Assembly: GCA_963678705.1 (NCBI GenBank)
Contig: OY783212.1
Span: 13,454,001-13,518,000 of the forward strand
DNA length: 64,000 bases
Reading direction: 5' to 3'
Origin: Panorpa germanica
Taxonomy: Eukaryota; Arthropoda; Insecta; Mecoptera; Panorpidae
The notes beneath the pieces were generated by a model, which saw only the letters and a list, made by a program, of their open reading frames with translations, was not told the origin of the DNA and did no database searches. The position numbers were made by a program, and so were the translations under genes. Below, one piece after another: positions 1 to 10,889 of the stretch (positions within the stretch are counted from its first letter, which is position 1; every line of letters starts with the position of its first letter).

Positions 1-1088
1 TGCTTGGGGTCTTGCACATACATTATAATTAGTAATACATACTGGTGCGATAATAATGGTAATAATCAGATGGCAATAAACGCAATCCTGTTGATGCGAG
101 TATAAGATTCAATACATAAATCCAATATTTTTAATTATACATTCTTTGACGATTTTTTTATAAGCCTATATAGCTTCTACAAGAGAATATTTCAAAACGA
201 AATACGAGTGACGAGGTTTTTTAGAATCTTTTTTTTTTTTGCAAAGGAACATAATAGTAGGTCGTCGGTAATACGTCTCAGCATCGGAACAAGTAAAAAT
301 ACCAACATGAAATCTTAAGCTATACTCTTGTTATCTGCATATATTAAGTAATATAACTAATTACATTTACATTGCACGCTTCCATCATTTTCTCAACAGT
401 ACTCGTACTTCATAATCTAAAATTATTATCTATTGTATTATAAAGAGGGTACTTTTGGTCAATATATACATAGAACGGAACATAAGCAAATGATTACTCC
501 AGATCCAGGACGGGGGGAGCAGAGCGGCGTGGCGTAGCGTCTAAATCTTGTTTATTCGCCATTCATCATTCCAGCCTGCTTAGGTGACAGTCTCCAGTCA
601 CTTTCTGATTATGTACGTAAATTAATGCGTATGTAATGGATAAACCGTTCCTTGTATATACTGCTACATCTATTTACTATATACATTTACTGTACGAGTA
701 TGTATATAACACCCTACAACCCTACAGGATTGATAAGTACTAAATATTAATCGTTTGTTGTAGTCACTCCCGCCAATATATTTTCAAAATTTTTGGTTTT
801 ATATTTATTTGGGATAACTTTTAAAGAATTTCCATTTATTTATCTAAGCAAGTAATATTGTTGTCTTTGTACAATTTCAAACATTTCAAAAAGCAAAGAC
901 AAAAAAAACTATTTTGATCTTAGCAAAAAGTATTGAATGTTACTTGAAAGCTTGGTATAAGTTTTGCGTACGACCAGTGCTGAATGAGAGCATGACCTTT
1001 ACAGGTTGCTGTATCACAGTAAAGAATATGAACTTCATTCGAATTCATATTTACTTACATCTATGAAGTTTTGTTACGAACTAGTTTC
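1..1088. other. AT-rich sequence, nothing recognised
   Basis: No open frame, tRNA-like box, terminal inverted repeat or GC-rich patch stands out here. A short run of T near 229-240 and a small G-rich patch near 510-540 are the only local compositional features. Confidence 0.5.
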
Positions 1089-1450
1089 CTTTTTTTTAAT
1101 TTGAGGCGATTTCAACGACAAGGTCATGTTCTCCCGAAGTTATTTTATTATAGTTATATTTCATTTATTAGGTTTATATTAGTAATAAAATCGAGCACTC
1201 TTTGAATTTCTTCTGGATTGTCTAAAAGCATGTCCTTTTGTTCACCACTAATGCTATGTTTTGTTCGTTAAGTTTGATACTGTGGGCAGGTTATTAGTAG
1301 ATGATGGACTGTTATTTGCGTCTGACAGTTGCTGCACTGCTGATCTGTTGTTTTACATTTCATTCACATAAAATATCTCTTTCAGAATTGATGCGACGAA
1401 AAAGTGGATGCGAATTTGAGTGAGCCATTTGGTTTCAAATAGTGGCATTG
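1089..1450 (-). mobile_element. LINE 3' end (RNase H-bearing, I/R1/Jockey-like), 5'-truncated
   Basis: Read on the minus strand, this is the last part of a non-LTR retrotransposon ORF2. It shows the zinc-knuckle-like motif usual after the RNase H or RT region: CSNCQ, then about ten residues with HH, then TCPQYQT. Upstream is a LTQIRIHFF stretch that resembles the LTRLRIGH region of Jockey/I-type elements. Downstream is DNPEEIQRVLDFITNINLI, like the C-terminus of I-clade proteins. The open frame is broken by several stops and frame changes. The 3' end runs into a T-run at about 1090-1097, which is the poly(A) tail seen on the other strand. A second copy in the opposite orientation lies at 10890-11112. 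The motif and paired copy are seen directly; the clade is inferred. Confidence 0.72.
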
Positions 1451-3460
1451 AGATAAAATATAAAAATATATATTCATTTTTCCCGCACATAAGGAGCCTA
1501 TAACGTACCTATCAGTCTTTCAATTTATTAATACTAATTAAGTAACTACGCATAAATAAAGAATGTTGCCCAGTTACCTTTTTCCTTTGATATTTAATAA
1601 ACGAGTTAAGCAGTAAGCAAATATTTTAATAACGTGGTAATAATAAATTATAAAAAATATTAATATACATTTAAAATATAATATAAATGAAACATTTTAT
1701 TAATGATTAATCGTAAAGGGTGTACTAATTGAATCATCAGTGAGAACAAAAAGGGTTAGACAAAGTAAACTTCCTCATAAATTTGATGGGTCTGAGTTTA
1801 GAGAGGAAGAGAGAGAGAGAGGAAGGGATTGATACAAGGACTGGGAAAGATCTCTTCGTTAAAATTTGCATATTTCGAGTAGGGTCAATGTTGTAATAAG
1901 TATATAACATCGTGATTGTTCTTGAATATATTAATACGAGCTAATGATGAGCGTGCTATATCTGTTCATCTATTGTCTAATCGCCTGACTTCGATTATAT
2001 ACGAGCATACCAGTATATGTATATGTAGATCACTAAATTATAATTTAAATTCTTATACGTGATGCAAAGTATAATTCGATGATATAGTTATATTTATATA
2101 TGTCTTATAACGTCAGCAACGTGGAGGTTTCGCTTCAAACTTTCGTTGGCTTAAGTAATTAATTCACGGCAGACATTATTGGTGTGTACACATTACACAA
2201 CCATCGTCAACTTCATCGCCACTGCCATTCCCAATCCTCAATCCCCAATCCCCAATCCCCATACACGAGTACAGCGATGGAAGAATATCATTCTTTTTAA
2301 TTAAAATTACTTATATTTAATTAATCACTGATTAATACTCTTAACAATGTAAAATAATAAGTACCCACAGATGAATTAACACATTTAAACGTGTTGCGTT
2401 AAAAGTATCAGGAGTTTTCTGTACCAAATCGTGGTCATTTTCTCCAATAACTTAATTTTATTATTTTTGTGATTATTGTTGGCGATTATATTCGTAAAAT
2501 TTTCAACGTATTTAAAATTGTAAAATCGCAAATTTATTTTTATTATAAGTATAATTATATATTTAAGTATAATAATACATAATAAAATAATAATAATATA
2601 TAATAATATTTAGTATATAACTATGGTTGAAAGAAAATTAAAACTAGATAGGAATGGCAATTTCGGACTGATCTTTTCAATTATTATTTAAACTTCAGTT
2701 ATGCATTAGGTTCAGTAATACATTAAGTTTTCATGTGAGAAAAAGGTAATAAGCGAAAAAAAATGAAAGAGGTGCATGGCGGAGATAGAGAAAAGGAACG
2801 AGGAAAGAGAAGGAATAGTAGAAAGAGGAGGGAGAGTAGCAAGAGGAGTGAAGCAGTAGCAGTTTTGTTTTTATTTTTATAAGGATAACTTTTTTTTCTT
2901 TTGGAAAGAGTGAGAATGTTTAGATATAATAAAGATCAAAATTGAATTGAGCACAATGATATGTAAATAAATGAGTTAAGGTACAATAATGTAGTGTCAA
3001 ATGGCAAAAAAATTAAAATAATAATAAATAATAAATAAAATAATTCAATAGACAGGTCACAGTTAACGAAATATGGGAAACAGACAGCAGAGAAACAAAA
3101 TTATCAAAGCTGCAGTGTAAATTCATTGCAGTGAAAATTAGCCACCGACTCGTTTGCATAACTATTTTGGCACAATATTAAATGTGCCTTCGCATGTATC
3201 TTATTATTATGATTAGTATTATTTTGAATGTCGTAAAATTGTAAATGGCCATATCTTCTTATATGCACCTATTCTTATTTTTTCACTTAAGAAAGTAAGT
3301 GAGACCTTTCTGCGCAGTAAGTGCTTGAATTGGTCCAGTTCTCCTACGTTAGATTTATAAAAAAAAGTCTAAAACCATTAAAAAAATAGTTGAATATATT
3401 TATATTATATGTAAACATTTATAATATTATTTATATCAAATATACATCGTCGTACACCTA
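1451..3460. other. AT-rich sequence with a purine-rich tract
   Basis: No gene is recognisable. Around 1798-1830 there is a short GA-rich run, and at 2228-2263 a short cytosine-rich repeat built on CCCCAAT. From about 2745 to 2870 the plus strand is almost all purine (GAAAGAGG-like units). Otherwise it is AT-rich filler with short TATA runs. Confidence 0.5.
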
Positions 3461-3718
3461 ATTAAAGAATTGTTAGGAACATTTCTCTGTCCATATTTCG
3501 TAATCCGGTGCGGTGCGATGTGCCCATGCCCGTGCCAGGGCCCGTACCGTAGTCGTACACATTCAAAAATCCAATACCTAGTCGTACCATATTCCGCATT
3601 TCATATCGCGAATACATTTATAAAACTAGGAAAAGTTTTGCCAACGAAAATAAAAAAAGTTTTAAGCCTAGCGGCGGAGGCGTGGAATGGGCGATCTGAA
3701 CGAGAATAAAATAGTAAG

Positions 3719-3730
3719 TGCGCATGCGCA
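3719..3730. promoter_or_regulatory. NRF1/Erect-wing-type palindrome
   Basis: TGCGCATGCGCA is a perfect 12-base palindrome that matches the NRF1 (insect Erect wing) recognition sequence, a motif usually found close to promoters. It sits at the upstream edge of the main GC-rich island, about 750 bases before the densest part. That position supports a promoter here, but no start site can be read from sequence alone. Confidence 0.45.
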
Positions 3731-3785
3731 TTACCAAACTCTAAAAGCTTTGGTACACCAGCGGGGAGCATCATGACGCCACTCG

Positions 3786-4170
3786 CAGAAGAGCTTTCCG
3801 TGAGTCTGTACCGTACCTACAAGAGCTTTTCAGAAAGTTACGTATCGTAAATATATTGCGATATTGACAGCTCTTACCGAAAAAGTTTTACCTTTCTCTG
3901 ACGTATGTTATAAAGCTTCTCAGAAAGCTCTTTGATTAATGTATGGTAGTCTTTGATATGTAAATGCATTGAAATTTAACACACGTGTCTATCAAATAGC
4001 GGTTTTAATTTTATATTTTATTTTAATTTTTTTTAAATTTTTTTTTTACACAAAATAAGTTTTATGAATATTAAATTATGTTTATTTTTACTAGTAGACT
4101 GAAATATCTGCTGAAAGCTCTTCTATACGTATACTCATAAGGGCATACATGCATTTTGTGTAAGAGCTTG
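3786..4170. promoter_or_regulatory. Cluster of AGAGCTT boxes
   Basis: AGAGCTT or its complement AAGCTCT occurs repeatedly within 400 bases: near 3790, 3832, 3926, 4114 and 4162, with a related AGCTCTT near 3869. Several are followed or preceded by CAGAAAG. One STAT-like TTCTCAGAA lies at 3917-3925. The sites occur on both strands and are spaced irregularly, so this looks like a homotypic binding-site cluster rather than a simple tandem repeat. The factor is unknown. Confidence 0.3.
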
Positions 4171-4469
4171 GTCCGACATGAGTGACTTGAACTGGAATCT
4201 ATTAAGCGGATTAACTCTCGATGAAGCTAACCTTTTAGAGTCGGTTCAGTCCCTTCTCCGATGTTAGTTGAACAATCCCTTACAGGATCCCTGCAAAGGG
4301 ACCGCAATGATAACATACTACTTGAAGAACTGTGAAACTTTTGAACCGGTGGGTTTGATATTGCCGGTAAAAGGGCAAAGGCATTAAAGCTAAGTGATGT
4401 AGTTGCTTTTAATTGTAAATTCCTGTACTCCTGCACGACTGCTGATACCTATTATTTGGGAGATACAAG

Positions 4470-5363
4470 TAACTCAATGCACTAGCATTGTTGTCTGAGA
4501 GTTGCATCAGTGGCGATACCTACTGGTGGTTGCTGCGATTTTTAAGTGCTCCTAATCCTTTTACACATTTGGTTCTTGCACTTACTCCTCCGACTCCACA
4601 GCACAGCAGAGAACGAACGGTGGCTCCGAGACGGCCTCCTAAAGCTCTTCTCACTGGCTTCAGCCCGCCTTATCCCGAACACCACCCCTCTCCTCTGCAG
4701 AATCAATAGCTGCTTGGCTTGCCCGTCTCTTTCGCCGGGCGCGTCCACCCGCCACTACCACCACTCTCCTACGGTCGCTGTGCCCCGTTGAACGTTGAGT
4801 CTCTCGTACCCGGTACCCCACACGGAACCTTCACCACACGCCTGTACTCCGTACTCCGTACTTCTACTACTAGTCTGTTTCATTCTCCATACAGTGTTCT
4901 CAGTGCCCGCAAAGTACGCTCAACGTCGGCTGAGACCAGACGTGCCGGCCCCGCGCGTTCAGCCCTGTGCTTCTGCCCCGTGCTCCGTACTCCGTACTCT
5001 GTGCCCCCTGTCTTGGACTCTGAACGCGAGCACTGCCTCATTATCTATATACCGTACTGTACTGTACTCTGTATAGACGCCTCCGACTCTTACCGACGGT
5101 CGCGAGGTATCCGCGATCATACCATCACGTTTCGGAACGATTCGTGTCCATTCGTAGACGTCGACGTTGAGGACTTGTCTCGATGATTATAAGACCTCAA
5201 CAACAGAGTTAAAGTCCAACGGCCATCCTCTGCTTTGGAAGTCGTTCTTCGGCAGCTACGGAAAGCCGACCTGTCGTATTCCCGTACCATCATCATCACA
5301 CTACCACTACAACACAGGCGTGTGCGTGTACGTGTACCTACTCTTCTGCTCACCAAAGCAAAG
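4470..5363 (+). other. GC/CpG-rich island, possible non-coding first exon
   Basis: This is the largest GC-rich block in the window and is full of CpG, with repeated CCGTACTC units around 4845-4860 and 4980-5000. A plus-strand frame of 155 codons (4719-5186) and several others are open at the same time, as expected from GC-rich sequence without stops, and none reads like a known protein. A splice-donor-like AAAG/GTAGGA falls at 5360-5369. Together with the NRF1-type site upstream, this favours a promoter plus 5' untranslated exon on the plus strand. A purely regulatory island is the main alternative. Confidence 0.35.
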
Positions 5364-5418
5364 GTAGGATTACACACAGATTACTAACTTTCGTCATATT
5401 TAGTTTCTTGTTTCTTAC

Positions 5419-5557
5419 TTTACTTCTTTCAAACATTTTACTTTCTTCTTCTGTAAGTTTTTTGAAAGTTTTCCATCGATCTGGTCTAGTATGGACCATA
5501 TCAATTTTCTCGACTTGGCTTCGTAAGTCAAGTTCGGCCAGCACCTCTGCTGTTAAC
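5419..5557 (-). CDS. Candidate internal coding exon, 139 nt, function unknown
   Basis: On the minus strand, a pyrimidine-rich acceptor (TTCTGTTTACAG) precedes 5557 and a strong donor (GTAAGAA) follows 5419. Between them one base completes a codon and 46 codons are open. They begin LTAEVLAELDL, include MVHTRPDRWKTFKKL and end EEESKMFERSK. The composition is convincingly protein-like, charged and without low-complexity runs, and the length and phase are ordinary for an insect internal exon. I do not recognise the family. The frame also stays open beyond the donor for about 20 codons. The partner exons are not established; the blocks at 5777-5965 and 6180-6303 are on the same strand. It could also be a relic of a degraded gene. 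Confidence 0.38.
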
Positions 5558-5776
5558 CTGTAAACAGAACTAGAACTCGCGGCAACCTTACCAACGGCCG
5601 GTTATTCCTCAACTACGCCGTCGGGTTGTGAAGTACTTTACTTCTTGGTCTTCAATACAAAGACTATAAGTTTGTTTTTTGTTTCTTTTAAGTTTATGGC
5701 AGTTTGGAAAACTTTATGTACTACTGCGGCTGGCTAGAACATTAAGCTAAGTTAGGGTCGCCATTCCACTTTACAA

Positions 5777-5965
5777 CTAACTGACTTCTGCGCAAGCAAT
5801 TCTCTGAGCAAGCAAAAGCTGCTGTTTGCCTTTGTCGTTTAACATGCATTGGCCATCCGCGACTAACAGTGTCTGAACTTGTGCGACGGTGTCGATTCTT
5901 GGGATGCAACGTCCGTCGGGTTCGCGTCCCAATCTCAAAGTGCCGGTTGTCACAGTGACCGTCAT
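5777..5965 (-). CDS. Small ORF (62 aa) or exon, unassigned
   Basis: From an ATG at 5965 the minus strand encodes about 62 residues starting MTVTVTTGTLRLG, with GREPDGRC, VADGQCMLNDKGK and AQRIACAEVS at the end. It has three cysteines and mixed third-position bases, unlike the AT-rich flanks. A TATA-like TATTTATAAAG lies about 90 bases upstream on the same strand, which would allow a very short TATA-driven gene. A second minus-strand frame (5742-6089) is open over the same bases and ends LVVKWNGDPNLA. The phase of the 6180-6303 block would suit that frame better, so which frame is used, if either, is unresolved. Confidence 0.25.
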   Translation of the reverse strand: MTVTVTTGTLRLGREPDGRCIPRIDTVAQVQTLLVADGQCMLNDKGKQQLLLAQRIACAEVS

Positions 5966-6179
5966 TATTACCAATAATAACACGTATTGTTAACAAATTA
6001 TTACTTATTGGATAACGTGCTTCAAGACACGTTGTGCAGTGCCATCTCTTTTCGTACTTTATAAATACAACGCGCCGCGGCGTAAACAATCCCTATTTGA
6101 CACGCGATTTTAACCTTTCTGTGCTATTATACATTTAATAAAATAACATTCAACCCTTTTATATTCGTAACCAGCATAC

Positions 6180-6303
6180 CTCCGGGCTTTGCATTATAGA
6201 ACAGGGAATCCCCTGATTGTAATCTGTGACATCTGCAATCCGCTATTTTGCTCGCATCAGGAATTGTAATGGTGCTCTTTATGGGTCCCAACTCCCAAGA
6301 AGA
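6180..6303 (-). CDS. Candidate coding exon, 124 nt, function unknown
   Basis: The minus strand shows a strong acceptor (GCCCTTTCAG) just before 6303 and a donor-like GGAG/GTATGC at 6180. The enclosed frame is open for 41 codons plus one base. It begins SSWELGPIKSTITIPDAS and continues with ADCRCHRLQSGDSLFYNAK. The CRC pair and balanced composition look protein-like. No family is recognised. The frame continues past the donor to a stop near 6127, so a terminal exon is the alternative. It may belong to the same transcript as the blocks at 5777-5965 and 5419-5557, but the phases do not force this. Confidence 0.33.
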
Positions 6304-7121
6304 CTGAAAGGGCATAGGCCCACTGTACGTCTGTACGTCTGTACGCCCGTTGTCTTATAAATATTATATGTAAAATGTTACATTTCGCAATACGGAATAT
6401 TAATTTCATTCGTAAAACAATTTAATATTTAAGTGTTAGATGCAATCAAATGTCAGTATACCCACTACTACTCTATCTTTTATGATTTATTGTGTGCTTA
6501 CTAATATAGAGGCTTTCTAGATTTGCTTTGTGTATGTTTTTATAAGAACAATTAACAATAACTTAGATTTTTAAATATAATTTTATTAACGCTGCATGTG
6601 CTATTTTAACTGCATTTGTGCACTTAGAACTGAAAAATTTAAAAAATTAAGAATGTAAACTCGTTAATATCTCATTCTGAATAATCCTGTGTTTTTTATA
6701 ATTAATAATGTTTATAAATGATATTTTGCTATGCCGATAAGTACAGTCGGTAGAGATATAGTTGTTTTATGCATAAGAGATGGCGACACAGTAAATCGTG
6801 ACTAATTCTGCCTAGACTTATTTTGGAATGTTTGTAGGATTATGTGAACCTTGTTATTCAAAAACGACTTACTTCATAATTTTTTAAAAATCGTTTTACT
6901 TACCGAAAAATATCAAAGCTACGGGTTTTCATGAACTTTGCATAACAGCGCCAATTTTGAATAATTTTAAAATTAATTAATATTTTAAGAAAAACTTTTG
7001 TGTTGAAAAAATATTCTTAGAATTTATTTAATGTTTTGTTGTTATTTTAGTTGTTGTATATTTTACTTATAATATTTTATGTCATATTAAACTTAATGGA
7101 GACAATAAACTGGTATTATAT

Positions 7122-7332
7122 AGGGTCTTTCAACACGAGCTGTCATTTTTTATTTTGCATCATTATTAAACTGTCAATATACAATCGTCATTGCGGTGAC
7201 ATTTAGTAGATATTCTCTTTCAAGACTAACTTCAGAGTTTGTACTTTAGATTAAAATATCACCACTTTTCACGAAAATATAGAACGTTTTTCTGTTGATT
7301 TAAAATGACAGCTCTTATTGAAAGACACTCTA
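7122..7332. mobile_element. MITE with about 34-bp terminal inverted repeats
   Basis: The left arm starts GGGTCTTTCAACACGAGCTG and the right arm, reversed, starts GAGTGTCTTTCAATAAGAGC. Both continue into TGTCATTTT, so about 28 of 34 bases pair. The interior of about 145 bases is AT-rich and non-coding. This fits a short non-autonomous DNA transposon. No clear target duplication was seen, so the superfamily is open. Its right end abuts the SINE fragment at 7333. Confidence 0.6.
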
Positions 7333-7440
7333 AATAGTTTTCCGGTTCGATCTCCGCACCAGCCTTATATTTTAGGGGTTTGCTTGTTGTCAAAGTTATG
7401 TGTTCATATTATTATAATTATATTGTAACCACACAACAAA
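7333..7440 (+). mobile_element. tRNA-derived SINE, 3' part
   Basis: A B-box-like GGTTCGATCTCC is followed by the tail shared with the copies at 12185, 39445 and 44645: CCAG, a T-rich stretch, then TTGT-TCAAA and TGTGTTCATA. The 5' tRNA-like part is missing or replaced by the adjacent MITE. Confidence 0.45.
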
Positions 7441-8729
7441 CTATAATCATTGTAAGAAGTCATTAAGGTTTTAAAAAAAAACATTATAAACTAAAATGTT
7501 AAATAAATTAAATAAATAAATAAACTTTACGATTATTTTAGCAATCATTTCAATATTTTTAATGATTAATGGCCATAGTAATTAGTCAATTTGCGTTATT
7601 CATGTTTTTAAGAATTATTTTGTTATTTTGGAAATTTTCTACAACCTATTATTTTGCAATATTTATTTAAATATCATTCATAATTATCAATAATACAATT
7701 TTACCCGCCAAAAATAAATTGCTGCATTTTACATAATATCAGGATATTTTCATATGAATCTAAAAATGTTAAAGAAATTATATTCTTCGTTATGTAATAT
7801 TTTACCATTACGCTATGTAACATTAATGTTTAGCGGGTTACATATTTTAACGAGACATTATATTAATTCAATCAGTAATATACATCTATCAAAATAATAA
7901 CCAAGAAAGTAAGCTTTCCTCCGCCAGTAATATTGATTTTCACGGCACACTTACTTCAGTAAATAAATCCAGGCTCTAAGTACGAGTATCAAAGACCATC
8001 TGATATTTACTATAACTATCAGGCTAAGATTGGCGTAGTTATTGTTACTGGTTACATCATCGTACCAGAGAATCGAAGTCTTCTTTTGGAGACGAGAGTT
8101 TTCTCTTTGCCGTCGGCTCTCACACAAACTCTACTCATAAAACAGAGATAGCAACCCCCACGTTACTGGGAGATATATACCCTCTATATTATGTTCAAAA
8201 TCTACCCTTAAAAGATCAGCCGATCATATTTACAGCAGATTGCTTGTCGTATGTCTGTCCGAACTACGATAATTTGATCCCGTTTCTGCAATAAAATATG
8301 TTACATTTAACATTTATGTACTAGAAGTACCTTGCAAATTTACGTGAGCATTGAGAAGACATGGAATAGAATATATCTATACAACATAAATATATATTAC
8401 GGATAATGGTGTATTTTAAATATATTACTAATTAATTATTATACTTTATGTTCATTGTATTACAATACATGGTTGAACGTGGATGTCGCTATTCAAATGA
8501 ATGACTTAGGATGATATTTTGGTCCTGATATTTGATTATGTATTAAGGAAATAAGTGCACTGTTGAAAATGGTCTTAATTTTAATATAAATGTAATAGAC
8601 AAAGGCGTATTAAAATTAAAGACTGGTTATTAATTTCTTTAAAGATACATTTTTGTCTGAATTTGTTAACCAATTCTATGAAAATGCATTGTACATGTTA
8701 TGAAAATTAATATACTTGGATCTGAATAT

Positions 8730-8969
8730 CCTAATCTATTCCTTAGTCTTGCAAACAATGGTCGTAATCAAACAGCTCTGATTTATATGAGTAAAACATT
8801 TTACGAATCACTTTTAAAAGAATATTTCTGAACTATAATAATAATTAATAATAAAATTCAGGAATAGTAGAGGAATACACTTTAAAAAAGCATTCGTAAA
8901 ATGTTTCACTCATATAAATCAGATCTGTTCGATTACGATCATTACTCGCAAGACTCAGAAATAGGCCCC
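8730..8969. mobile_element. Foldback MITE with 80-bp inverted arms
   Basis: The two halves are near-perfect inverted copies. The left arm runs from CTTGCAAACAATGGTCG through TTTATATGAGTAAAACATT. The right arm, reversed, reads CTTGCGAGTAATGATCG through TTTATATGAGTGAAACATT. Pairing continues outward over GGCCTATTTCTGAGT against CTATTCCTTAGT, leaving only a short AT-rich centre. The whole unit of about 240 bases would form a long hairpin. The superfamily is not determined. Confidence 0.68.
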
Positions 8970-9710
8970 TGGTCCTAAAAAATGCTTTAGAATCTGTTCT
9001 AAAATTTATAAAGTATTTTTTTAAGCGAGTGTGTTTTAATTTTTAAGAATCATTTAATTTAATAATATTATCTAAACTATTCGCAATCTAACCCTACAGT
9101 TTGGAAGTAGAAATCAACATTTCAATATCAACAATGTAAAACACGATTTTATTAATAATTAAATTATATCATAAATTAAGAATTTTCCCATTCACGTTAT
9201 TAAAAATATATGAAATTGTTAAGTACTTTACAAGTCAGTCAGTAATCCATCCGTAGTTCTTTAACGCTGTTTAATTATCACCAAGAAAGTGCATTAATTT
9301 CTTTATTATCCTTCTTGATATTCAACTAATAAAGACATTAACTTTAGCATAGTTGCATAAATTACATTATTTTTATGTTCGTTAAACAGATCATAGTTTA
9401 ATGGCTGCCTGCCTGCCTGTCTTGAAGTGTGTAATACAATTTACCTAATTAATTCTCAGAATACATAGAACTGATGAGAAGTGGAAGAAAATAGAATAAA
9501 ATAAAAATAATGGTTCTACTCTAGTTTTAGTTTACTTTTCCACCACCGGAAAAATTAATTTTCTTAAACATTTCGGCAAGTTTATTGTAACTCTCGTTCT
9601 CGCTTGTTGCTGTACTTTTTGTTTCTTTCGTTCTCGCGTTGCCAGTGATCGACAAAATTAACTCCACCTACCAAGTACGATCATTGGCCGGACTAGTTCT
9701 AACCTAACTA

Positions 9711-9959
9711 TTAGACTGTGTAATTTTTAAAATATTTATCGAAATCTACGAAAATTGACTTCAATTGCCATATATCTAGTTCGTCTCTGCATAATCTTAC
9801 CAAATCATACAAATGAATCAACAAACCATAAAATCTATCGCTTGGAATGTATGTACGATGAGCTAGTTGCAGCCAACAAATTTCGATATTGGTATTTTTC
9901 GTAGGAATGTAACTCAAACTCGGTAGAAACGCAACCCATGATGAGTCAAGCCGAGCCAT
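9711..9959 (-). CDS. Hypothetical 82-aa ORF
   Basis: A genuine ATG at 9959 opens 82 codons ending in tandem stops TAA TAG. The protein begins MARLDSSWVAFLPSLSYIP and includes HRTYIPSDRFYGLL, LVRLCRDELDIWQL and the end FDKYFKNYTV. It has tryptophans, cysteines and mixed charge, unlike translated AT-rich filler. There is no signal peptide or recognised domain. An in-frame stop lies six bases upstream of the ATG, inside a possible acceptor (GAAGTAG/AAGAAG). It could be a small gene, a last exon, or a relic of a mobile or host gene. Confidence 0.3.
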   Translation of the reverse strand: MARLDSSWVAFLPSLSYIPTKNTNIEICWLQLAHRTYIPSDRFYGLLIHLYDLVRLCRDELDIWQLKSIFVDFDKYFKNYTV

Positions 9960-10336
9960 CTTCTTCTACTTCATTAAATTTAAATTACAATTTTTACCAC
10001 ACACATTACGCTCAGATTGTTTTCCAATTACTGCATTATCAGCAAAATAACTTAGTGAGTACAAAATATACCTCCGCAACGTATTCTGTGTATTTGCTTT
10101 AATCTGTTATAGGCAAGCTATGGCGTAGCGCGGGGCGTCTAATTGGTTTTCAAACAGAACGAATGCGGTTTGTTTCTATACTTGAATAAAATCATTGGGG
10201 GTTAAGTCATAGTAGCAGCATGACATCAGGTTCAAACTTGTTTATTGGTGAATAATGGCTGGAGTGATTGCTGATAGCATGAGAAACGAAGACACAGATA
10301 TATTTGCATCTGTCTTATGAACGTTAATATATTCTA

Positions 10337-10579
10337 CATTGAAAACAAAAGTAGCTCTATCATCAACTTTTTTGTTGAGACACCTTTTTTTAAACAACTA
10401 CTTATTTATTTGCTTTTATGCACATACTTAATGAAAGAATGGTAGCACTTTATGATAGTAGAAAGTAGACTATTAATTGAAACCGTTTACAATGATTAAT
10501 ATCAATTATTTGTTCAGATATTGAGCAGTATTCGAGAACACAACCTGATTTTTGTATAGTGCTACTTTTGTTTCCACTG
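10337..10579. mobile_element. Tc1/mariner-type MITE, 243 bp
   Basis: The ends are inverted repeats. Left is CATTGAAAACAAAAGTAGC after a TA; right, reversed, is CAGTGGAAACAAAAGTAGC. The following CTCTAT and ACTAT continue the pairing. CAGTG-type ends and a flanking TA suit the Tc1/mariner group. There is no transposase in the AT-rich interior, so this is non-autonomous. The right flank is TT rather than TA, so the target duplication is imperfect. Confidence 0.5.
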
Positions 10580-10889
10580 TTTCGCACGGAAAGCAATCAA
10601 CGTATTCTGTTTAGTGAATGAAGTGTTGGTGAGAAGAGAATCAAAGATGAAATTGTCATCATCAGTATCAATACAATGTTGCTTTTTAGAGCAACTCACA
10701 TTGAAGCACATCTGGTGGCTGGCTAAACGTCTTTATACAATACTAAACTTATACTTATAGTAAACAAAACGAACTTTTCTTTCCTACATTTCATTTATTA
10801 AACAGACCATAACTTTTCGGGCTTTTATTTTCTCAAATTTTTCATAAATTTTATTTTAACGTATCCAATAGTCGTCAACTCTTTCAATA

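Noticed and set aside
4719-5186. 155-codon open frame in the GC-rich island
   Set aside because: Several frames are open here at once because GC-rich sequence has few stops. The reading is dominated by repeated TACTCCG-type codons and resembles no protein.
7333-7350. tRNA gene suggested by GGTTCGATC
   Set aside because: There is no cloverleaf-forming acceptor stem; the tail matches the SINE family instead.
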